A stretch of DNA of 64,000 nt from contig OZ059895.1 in NCBI GenBank assembly GCA_964057225.1, positions 22,454,688 to 22,518,687 on the forward strand. Direction: 5' to 3'. Shown in pieces: positions 55,342 to 64,000 of the stretch. Below the pieces are notes generated by a model. It did not search any database. It saw only the letters and a list, made by a program, of their open reading frames with translations, and had not been told where the DNA came from. Position numbers and translations under genes: made by a program. This stretch comes from Auanema rhodensis. Its lineage: Eukaryota; Nematoda; Chromadorea; Rhabditida; Rhabditidae. How positions within the stretch are numbered: the first letter of the stretch is position 1; each line of letters begins with the position of its first letter.

Positions 55342-57001
55342 AGAGATGCGGTTTTCAAAATTAGATTCCCCATTTTCATATTAGTCTAAAAACAATAATT
55401 TATTGATATTGGTGCATGGCAACCATGACTTTAAAATTTACGTGAACTTTAATTTATGCTAATTAAGTGTACACATGATGTGCACTTGGTATGTAACTCG
55501 CTTCACGTCAAAGATAAAGAGATGCGGTTTTCAAAATTAGATTCCCCATGTCCATATTAGTCTAAAAACAAATTTTTATTGATATTGGTGCATGGCAACC
55601 ATGACTTTGAAATTTACGTGAACTTTAATTTATGCTAATTAAGTGTACACATGATGTGCACTTGGTATGTAACTCGCTTCACGTCAAAGATAAAGAGATG
55701 CGGTTTTCAAAATTAGATTCCCCATGTCCATATTAGTCTAAAAACAAATTTTTGTTGATATTGGTGAATGGTAACCATGACTTTGAAATTTACGTGAACT
55801 TTAATTTATGCTAATTAAGTGTACACATGATGTGCGCTTGGTATGTAACTTGCTTCACGTGAAAGATAAAGGGATGCGGTTTTCAAAATTAGATTCCCCA
55901 TGTCCATATTAGCCTAAAAACAAATTTTTGTTGATATTGGTGGATGGTAACCATGACTTTGAAATTTACGTGAACTTTAATTTATGCTAATTAAGTGTAC
56001 ACGTGATGTGCACTCGGTATGTAACTCGCTTCACGTGAAATATGAAGAGATGCGGTTTTCAAAATTAGATTCCCCATGTCCATATTAGTCTAAAAACAAA
56101 TTTTTATTGATATTGGTGCATGGCAACCATGACTTTAAAATTTACGTGAACTTTAATTTATGCTAATTAAGTGTACACATGATGTGCACTTGGTATGTAA
56201 CTCGCTTCACGTGAAATATGAAGAGATGCGGTTTTCAAAATTAGATTCCCCATGTCCATATTAGTCTAAAAACAAATTTTTGTTGATATTGGTGAATGGT
56301 AACCATGACTTTGAAATTTACGTGATCTTTAATTTATGCTAATTAAGTGTACACATGATGTGCACTTGGTATGTAACTCGCTTCACGTCAAAGATAAAGA
56401 GATGCGGTTTTCAAAATTAGATTCCCCATGTCCATATTAGTCTAAAAACAAATTTTTGTTGATATTGGTGAATGGTAACCATGACTTTGAAATTTACGTG
56501 AACTTTAATTTATGCTAATTAAGTGTACACATGATGTGCGCTTGGTATGTAACTTGCTTCACGTGAAAGATAAAGGGATGCGGTTTTCAAAATTAGATTC
56601 CCCATGTCCATATTAGTCTAAAAACAAATTTTTGTTGATATTGGTGGATGGTAACCATGACTTTGAAATTTACGTGAACTTTAATTTATGCTAATTAAGT
56701 GTACACGTGATGTGCACTCGGTATGTAACTCGCTTCACGTGAAATATGAAGAGATGCGGTTTTCAAAATTAGATTCCCCATGTCCATATTAGTCTAAAAA
56801 CAAATTTTTATTGATATTGGTGCATGGCAACCATGACTTTAAAATTTACGTGAACTTTAATTTATGCTAATTAAGTGTACACATGATGTGCACTTGGTAT
56901 GTAACTCGCTTCACGTCAAAGATAAAGAGATGCGGTTTTCAAAATTAGATTCCCCATGTCCATATTAGTCCAAAAACAAATTTTTATTAATATTGGTGCT
57001 T

Positions 57002-57177
57002 GGTAACCATGACTTTGAAATTTACGTGAACTTTAATTTATGCTAATTAAGTGAACACATGATGTGCACTTGGTATGTAACTCGCTTCACGTGAAAGATA
57101 GAGAGATGCGGTTTTCAAAATAGATTCCCCCATGTCCATATTAGTCTAAAAACAAATTTTTGTTGATATTGGTGCAT
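57002..57177. repeat. Length-restored monomer (one T lost, one C gained)
   Basis: The unit reads caaaatagattccccc where the usual form is caaaattagattcccc. It lacks one T like the 175-bp class but has five C residues instead of four, so the total is 176 bp again. The same combination occurs in the units starting at 61049, 63337 and 63689. Confidence 0.85.
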
Positions 57178-57769
57178 GGCAACCATGACTTTAAAATTTA
57201 CGTGAACTTTAATTTATGCTAATTAAGTGTACACATGATGTGCACTTGGTATGTAACTCGCTTCACGTGAAAGATAAAGAGATGCAGTTTTCAAAATTAG
57301 ATTCCCCATGTCCATATTAGTCTAAAAACAAATTTTTGTTGATATTGGTGAATGGTAACCATGACTTTGAAATTTACGTGAACTTTAATTTATGCTAATT
57401 AAGTGTACACATGATGTGCGCTTGGTATGTAACTTGCTTCACGTGAAAGATAAAGGGATGCGGTTTTCAAAATTAGATTCCCCATGTCCATATTAGTCTA
57501 AAAACAAATTTTTGTTGATATTGGTGCATGGCAACCATGACTTTGAAATTTACGTGAACTTTAATTTATGCTAATTAAGTGTACACATGATGTGCACTTG
57601 CTATGTAACTCGCTTCACGTGAAAGATAAAGAGATGCGGTTTTCAAAATTAGATTCCCCATTTTCATATTAGTCTAAAAACAATAATTTATTGATATTGG
57701 TGCATGGCAACCATGACTTTAAAATTTACGTGAACTTTAATTTATGCTAATTAAGTGTACACATGATGT

Positions 57770-60517
57770 GCACTTGGTATGTAACTCGCTTCACGTCAAA
57801 GATAAAGAGATGCGGTTTTCAAAATTAGATTCCCCATGTCCATATTAGTCTAAAAACAAATTTTTATTGATATTGGTGCATGGCAACCATGACTTTGAAA
57901 TTTACGTGAACTTTAATTTATGCTAATTAAGTGTACACATGATGTGCACTTGGTATGTAACTCGCTTCACGTCAAAGATAAAGAGATGCGGTTTTCAAAA
58001 TTAGATTCCCCATTTTCATATTAGTCTAAAAACAATAATTTATTGATATTGGTGCATGGCAACCATGACTTTAAAATTTACGTGAACTTTAATTTATGCT
58101 AATTAAGTGTACACATGATGTGCACTTGGTATGTAACTCGCTTCACGTCAAAGATAAAGAGATGCGGTTTTCAAAATTAGATTCCCCATGTCCATATTAG
58201 TCTAAAAACAAATTTTTATTGATATTGGTGCATGGCAACCATGACTTTGAAATTTACGTGAACTTTAATTTATGCTAATTAAGTGTACACATGATGTGCA
58301 CTTGGTATGTAACTCGCTTCACGTCAAAGATAAAGAGATGCGGTTTTCAAAATTTGATTCCCCATGTCCATATTAGTCTAAAAACAAATTTTTGTTGATA
58401 TTGGTGAATGGTAACCATGACTTTGAAATTTACGTGAACTTTAATTTATGCTAATTAAGTGTACACATGATGTGCGCTTGGTATGTAACTTGCTTCACGT
58501 GAAAGATAAAGGGATGCGGTTTTCAAAATTAGATTCCCCATGTCCATATTAGTCTAAAAACAAATTTTTGTTGATATTGGTGGATGGTAACCATGACTTT
58601 GAAATTTACGTGAACTTTAATTTATGCTAATTAAGTGTACACGTGATGTGCACTCGGTATGTAACTCGCTTTACGTGAAATATGAAGAGATGCGGTTTTC
58701 AAAATTAGATTCCCCATGTCCATATTAGTCTAAAAACAAATTTTTATTGATATTGGTGCATGGCAACCATGACTTTAAAATTTACGTGAACTTTAATTTA
58801 TGCTAATTAAGTGTACACATGATGTGCACTTGGTATGTAACTCGCTTCACGTGAAATATGAAGAGATGCGGTTTTCAAAATTAGATTCCCCATGTCCATA
58901 TTAGTCTAAAAACAAATTTTTGTTGATATTGGTGAATGGTAACCATGACTTTGAAATTTACGTGAACTTTAATTTATGCTAATTAAGTGTACACATGATG
59001 TGCACTTGGTATGTAACTCGCTACACGTCAAAGATAAAGAGATGCGGTTTTCAAAATTAGATTCCCCATGTCCATATTAGTCTAAAAACAAATTTTTGTT
59101 GATATTGGTGGATGGTAACCATGACTTTGTAATTTACGTGAACTTTAATTTATGCTAATTAAGTGTACACGTGATGTGCACTTGGTATGTAACTCGCTTC
59201 ACGTCAAAGATAAAGAGATGCGGTTTTCAAAATTAGATTCCCCATGTCCATATTAGTCTAAAAACAAATTTTTATTGATATTGGTGCATGGCAACCATGA
59301 CTTTGAAATTTACGTGAACTTTAATTTATGCTAATTAAGTGTACACATGATGTGCACTTGGTATGTAACTCGCTTCACGTCAAAGATAAAGAGATGCGGT
59401 TTTCAAAATTAGATTCCCCATTTTCATATTAGTCTAAAAACAATAATTTATTGATATTGGTGCATGGCAACCATGACTTTAAAATTTACGTGAACTTTAA
59501 TTTATGCTAATTAAGTGTACACATGATGTGCACTTGGTATGTAACTCGCTTCACGTCAAAGATAAAGAGATGCGGTTTTCAAAATTAGATTCCCCATGTC
59601 CATATTAGTCTAAAAACAAATTTTTATTGATATTGGTGCATGGCAACCATGACTTTGAAATTTACGTGAACTTTAATTTATGCTAATTAAGTGTACACAT
59701 GATGTGCACTTGGTATGTAACTCGCTTCACGTCAAAGATAAAGAGATGCGGTTTTCAAAATTTGATTCCCCATGTCCATATTAGTCTAAAAACAAATTTT
59801 TGTTGATATTGGTGAATGGTAACCATGACTTTGAAATTTACGTGAACTTTAATTTATGCTAATTAAGTGTACACATGATGTGCGCTTGGTATGTAACTTG
59901 CTTCACGTGAAAGATAAAGGGATGCGGTTTTCAAAATTAGATTCCCCATGTCCATATTAGTCTAAAAACAAATTTTTGTTGATATTGGTGGATGGTAACC
60001 ATGACTTTGAAATTTACGTGAACTTTAATTTATGCTAATTAAGTGTACACGTGATGTGCACTCGGTATGTAACTCGCTTCACGTGAAATATGAAGAGATG
60101 CGGTTTTCAAAATTAGATTCCCCATGTCCATATTAGTCTAAAAACAAATTTTTATTGATATTGGTGCATGGCAACCATGACTTTAAAATTTACGTGAACT
60201 TTAATTTATGCTAATTAAGTGTACACATGATGTGCACTTGGTATGTAACTCGCTTCACGTGAAATATGAAGAGATGCGGTTTTCAAAATTAGATTCCCCA
60301 TGTCCATATTAGTCTAAAAACAAATTTTTGTTGATATTGGTGAATGGTAACCATGACTTTGAAATTTACGTGAACTTTAATTTATGCTAATTAAGTGTAC
60401 ACATGATGTGCACTTGGTATGTAACTCGCTACACGTCAAAGATAAAGAGATGCGGTTTTCAAAATTAGATTCCCCATGTCCATATTAGTCTAAAAACAAA
60501 TTTTTGTTGATATTGGT
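57770..60517. repeat. Tandem duplication of an 8-monomer, 1408-bp unit
   Basis: About 57770-59178 is followed directly by a copy to about 60517. Marks keep an exact 1408-bp offset: caataattta (58033/59441), tttgattcc (58351/59759) and ctacacgtc (59021/60429). A difference is gctttacgtg near 58670 against gcttcacgtg in the second copy. Because tttgattcc and ctacacgtc are absent from the older 55.3-57.2 kb copy, they arose before this 8-monomer event but after the 23-monomer one. Confidence 0.85.
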
Positions 60518-60521
60518 GAAT

Positions 60522-60696
60522 GGTAACCATGACTTTGAAATTTACGTGAACTTTAATTTATGCTAATTAAGTGTACACATGATGTGCGCTTGGTATGTAA
60601 CTTGCTTCACGTGAAAGATAAAGGGATGCGGTTTTCAAAATTAGATTCCCCATGTCCATATTAGTCTAAAACAAATTTTTGTTGATATTGGTGGAT
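60522..60696. repeat. 175-bp monomer with a shortened A-tract
   Basis: The tract reads gtctaaaacaaa instead of gtctaaaaacaaa, one A short. The next unit starts at 60697. Nearly all other 175-bp monomers have their deletion near position 119-124 instead, so this is an independent and private event. Confidence 0.9.
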
Positions 60697-61198
60697 GGTA
60701 ACCATGACTTTGAAATTTACGTGAACTTTAATTTATGCTAATTAAGTGTACACGTGATGTGCACTCGGTATGTAACTCGCTTCACGTGAAATATGAAGAG
60801 ATGCGGTTTTCAAAATTAGATTCCCCATGTCCATATTAGTCTAAAAACAAATTTTTATTGATATTGGTGCATGGCAACCATGACTTTAAAATTTACGTGA
60901 ACTTTAATTTATGCTAATTAAGTGTACACATGATGTGCACTTGGTATGTAACTCGCTTCACGTCAAAGATAAAGAGATGCGGTTTTCAAAATTAGATTCC
61001 CCATGTCCATATTAGTCCAAAAACAAATTTTTATTAATATTGGTGCTTGGTAACCATGACTTTGAAATTTACGTGAACTTTAATTTATGCTAATTAAGTG
61101 AACACATGATGTGCACTTGGTATGTAACTCGCTTCACGTGAAAGATAGAGAGATGCGGTTTTCAAAATAGATTCCCCCATGTCCATATTAGTCTAAAA

Positions 61199-63160
61199 AC
61201 GAATATTTATTGATATTGATTCATGGTAACCATGACTTTGAAAATTACGTGAACTTTAATTTATGCTTATTAAGTGTACACGTGATGTGCACTTGGTATG
61301 TAACTCGCTTCACGTGAAAGATAAAGGGATGCGGTTTTCAAAATTAGATTCCCCATGTCCATATTAGTCTAAAAACAAATTTTTATTAATATTGGTGCAT
61401 GGTAACCATGACTTTGAAATTTACGTGAACTTTAATTTATGCTAATTAAGTGTACACATGATGTGCACTTGGTATGTAACTCGCTTCACGTCAAAGATAA
61501 AGAGATGCGGTTTTCAAAATTAGATTCCCCATGTCCATATTAGTCTAAAAACAAATTTTTATTAATATTGGTGCATGGTAACCATGACTTTGAAATTTAC
61601 GTGAACTTTAATTTATGCTAATTAAGTGTACACATGATGTGCGCTTGGTATGTAACTCGCTTCACGTGAAAGATAAAGAGATGCGGTTTTCAAAATTAGA
61701 TTCCTCATGTCCATACTAGTCTAAAAACGAATTTTTATTGATATTGATGCATGGTAACCATGACTTTGAAATTTACGTGAACTTTAATTTATGCTTATTA
61801 AGTGTACACGTGATGTGCACTTGGTATGTAACTTGCTTCACGTGAAAGATAAAGGGATACGGTTTTCAAAATTAGATTCCCCATGTCCATATTAGTCTAA
61901 AAACAAATTTTTGTTGATATTGGTGGATGGTAACCATGACTTTGTAATTTACGTGAACTTTAATTTATGCTAATTAAGTGTACACGTGATGTGCACTTGG
62001 TATGTAACTTGCTTCACGTGAAAGATAAAGGGATGCGGTTTTCAAAATTAGATTCCCCATTTCCATATTAGTCTAAAAACAATATTTTATTGATATTGGT
62101 GCATGGCAACCATGACTTTAAAATTTACGTGAACTTTAATTTATGCTAATTAAGTGTACACATGATGTGCACTTGGTATGTAACTCGCTTCACGTCAAAG
62201 ATAAAGAGATGCGGTTTTCAAAATTAGATTCCCCATGTCCATATTAGTCTAAAAACAAATTTTTATTAATATTGGTGCATGGTAACCATGACTTTGAAAT
62301 TTACGTGAACTTTAATTTATGCTAATTAAGTGTACACATGAAGTGCGCTTGGTATGTAACTCGCTTCACGTGAAAGATAAAGAGATGCGGTTTTCAAAAT
62401 TAGATTCCTCATGTCCATACTAGTCTAAAAACGAATTTTTATTGATATTGATGCATGGTAACCATGACTTTGAAATTTACGTGAACTTTAATTTATGCTT
62501 ATTAAGTGTACACGTGATGTGCACTTGGTATGTAACTTGCTTCACGTGAAAGATAAAGGGATGCGGTTTTCAAAATTAGATTTCCCATGTCCATATTAGT
62601 CTAAAAACAAATTTTTATTAATATTGGTGCATGGTAACCATGACTTTGAAATTTACGTGAACTTTAATTTATGCTAATTAAGTGTACACATGATGTGCGC
62701 TTGGTATGTAACTCGCTTCACGTGAAAGATAAAGAGATGCGGTTTTCAAAATTAGATTCCCCATTTCCATATTAGTCTAAAAACAATATTTTATTGATAT
62801 TGGTGCATGGCAACCATGACTTTAAAATTTACGTGAACTTTAATTTATGCTAATTAAGTGTACACATGATGTGCACTTGGTATGTAACTCGCTTCACGTC
62901 AAAGATAAAGAGATGCGGTTTTCAAAATTAGATTCCCCATGTCCATATTAGTCTAAAAACAAATTTTTGTTGATATTGGTGGATGGTAACCATGACTTTG
63001 TAATTTACGTGAACTTTAATTTATGCTAATTAAGTGTACACATGATGTGCGCTTGGTATGTAACTCGCTTCACGTGAAAGATAAAGAGATGCGGTTTTCA
63101 AAATTAGATTCCTCATGTCCATACTAGTCTAAAAACGAATTTTTATTGATATTGATGCAT
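61199..63160. repeat. Satellite segment related to 53.6-55 kb
   Basis: Units carry gaatatttattg (near 61200), gggatacgg (61856), catactag, acatgaagtgcg (62341), tttgtaattt and caatatttt marks in the order seen at 53.6-55 kb. The gggatacgg mark reappears at 63264, 1408 bp on, an 8-monomer step. No gene is visible. Confidence 0.7.
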
Positions 63161-63864
63161 GGTAACCATGACTTTGAAATTTACGTGAACTTTAATTTAT
63201 GCTTATTAAGTGTACACGTGATGTGCACTTGGTATGTAACTTGCTTCACGTGAAAGATAAAGGGATACGGTTTTCAAAATTAGATTCCCCATGTCCATAT
63301 TAGTCTAAAAACAAATTTTTGTTGATATTGGTGGATGGTAACCATGACTTTGTAATTTACGTGAACTTTAATTTATGCTAATTAAGTGTACACGTGATGT
63401 GCACTTGGTATGTAACTTGCTTCACGTGAAAGATAAAGGGATGCGGTTTTCGAAATAGATTCCCCCATGTCCATATTAGTCTAAAAACGAATATTTATTG
63501 ATATTGATTCATGGTAACCATGACTTTGAAATTTACGTGAACTTTAATTTATGCTTATTAAGTGTACACGTGATGTGCACTTGGTATGTAACTTGCTTCA
63601 CGTGAAAGATAAAGGGATACGGTTTTCAAAATTAGATTCCCCATGTCCATATTAGTCTAAAAACAAATTTTTGTTGATATTGGTGGATGGTAACCATGAC
63701 TTTGTAATTTACGTGAACTTTAATTTATGCTAATTAAGTGTACACGTGATGTGCACTTGGTATGTAACTTGCTTCACGTGAAAGATAAAGGGATGCGGTT
63801 TTCGAAATAGATTCCCCCATGTCCATATTAGTCTAAAAACGAATATTTATTGATATTGATTCAT
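63161..63864. repeat. Perfect-looking dimer (352-bp) tandem duplication
   Basis: Two 352-bp copies abut at 63161-63512 and 63513-63864. Each holds a T44/gggatacgg unit followed by a tttgtaattt unit that ends in the cgaaatagattccccc and gaatatttattg marks (63451/63803). I saw no difference between them, so this is probably the most recent expansion in the window. Confidence 0.85.
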
Positions 63865-64000
63865 GGTAACCATGACTTTGAAAATTACGTGAACTTTAAT
63901 TTATGCTTATTAAGTGTACACGTGATGTGCACTTGGTATGTAACTCGCTTCACGTGAAAGATAAAGGGATGCGGTTTTCAAAATTAGATTCCCCATGTCC
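63865..64000. repeat. Partial monomer cut by the window end
   Basis: The last unit has gaaaattacg, T44 and G58 and stops at monomer position 136 (catgtcc). The truncation comes from the window boundary and not from the array edge. Confidence 0.95.

Larger units (their letters stand above)
55342..61198. repeat. 23-monomer repeat (55.34-57.15 vs 59.39-61.20 kb)
   Basis: About 55342-57151 matches 59390-61198. The offset is 4048 bp (23 x 176), dropping to 4047 after the 175-bp monomer at 60522. Marks are caataattta (55393/59441), gtgaaatatgaag, gtccaaaaac (56971/61018), gtgaacacatg and the attcccccatg unit (57002/61049). Differences include agcctaaaa near 55912, gtgatcttt near 56325, tttgattcc near 59760 and cgctacacg near 60427. 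It brackets a younger 8-monomer duplication. Confidence 0.8.
1..64000. repeat. 176-bp satellite DNA array, 363 full monomers
   Basis: Every part of the window is the same monomer repeated head to tail. Taking the start of the ggtaacc/ggcaacc motif as monomer position 1, starts fall at 1, 177, 352, 528 and so on to 63865, giving 363 complete units. Of these, 340 are exactly 176 bp, 22 are 175 bp and one is 174 bp. Spacings between rare private variants always equal a multiple of 176 minus the deletions lying between them, so the count is internally consistent. All units face the same way and no foreign sequence interrupts them. Length, AT-richness and homogeneity fit a centromeric or heterochromatic satellite. 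I do not recognise the family, so organism and chromosomal location are inference. No protein-coding gene, tRNA, rRNA or transposon is visible on either strand. Confidence 0.98.

Noticed and set aside
1-64000. CRISPR array
   Set aside because: The repeats are 176 bp with no unique spacers between them. Every base belongs to the repeated unit.
1-64000. CENP-B box
   Set aside because: I found no match to the conserved TTCG, A and CGGG positions of the mammalian motif. The ttcacg segment near monomer position 86 only resembles its first bases.
1-64000. Identity with the Arabidopsis 178-bp or Brassica 176-bp centromere satellites
   Set aside because: Only the length is similar. The sequence as I recall those families does not align. 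A database search is needed to exclude distant relatives.
1-64000. tRNA, rRNA, telomeric repeat or Pol III box signals
   Set aside because: No cloverleaf, rRNA segment or short G-rich telomere repeat is visible in the monomer, and nothing else is in the window.
1-64000. Cacgtg hexamers as real promoter elements
   Set aside because: They recur once or twice per monomer over 64 kb with no gene nearby, so a promoter role is not supported. They are described only as part of the dyads.

Overview
The whole 64 kb window is one uninterrupted tandem satellite DNA array. The unit is an AT-rich monomer of 176 bp (about 33% G+C by hand count of the common form), always in the same head-to-tail orientation. 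Anchoring each monomer at the start of its ggtaacc (or ggcaacc) motif gives the first unit at base 1 and the last at 63865. That makes 363 complete monomers plus a 136-bp partial one cut by the window end. By my count 340 monomers are exactly 176 bp. Twenty-two lack 1 bp and one lacks 2 bp, and these losses account exactly for the 24-bp shortfall from 363 x 176. I see no transposon, gene, RNA gene, inversion or unique sequence, and both array edges lie outside the window.

The window suggests a eukaryotic chromosome, in centromeric, pericentromeric or other constitutive heterochromatin. A flowering plant is my best guess, because 150-180 bp AT-rich satellites in arrays of this size are typical there, but I do not recognise the monomer family. 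No canonical CENP-B box is visible. Each monomer instead carries several short dyad symmetries.

The internal structure is a mosaic of segmental duplications in whole-monomer steps. From left to right: a 10-monomer repeat (1-3220); a mosaic with a 17-monomer-offset pair (5563-9295); a 17-monomer repeat with 8-monomer sub-periodicity (10046-15211); an older partial copy with one extra monomer (15360-18959); a very clean tandem duplication of a 17-monomer, 2990-bp unit (about 18960-24940); a 13-monomer duplication (28252-32700); a zone built from a 3-monomer A-B-C module with a 17-monomer repeat (about 33-42 kb) and a 22-monomer repeat (40.8-46.6 kb); 6-monomer duplications (49.0-50.8 and 51.5-53.6 kb); an 8-monomer duplication (57.8-60.5 kb) inside a 23-monomer repeat (55.3-61.2 kb); and a perfect-looking dimer duplication at the right end (63161-63864).

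There are no genes to work together. The content is a record of repeated unequal exchange or replication-slippage expansion. The recurrent monomer variants are enriched at CpG positions, as expected if the array is cytosine-methylated. Block boundaries are approximate (within a few tens of bases) because they were read by eye from private variants.
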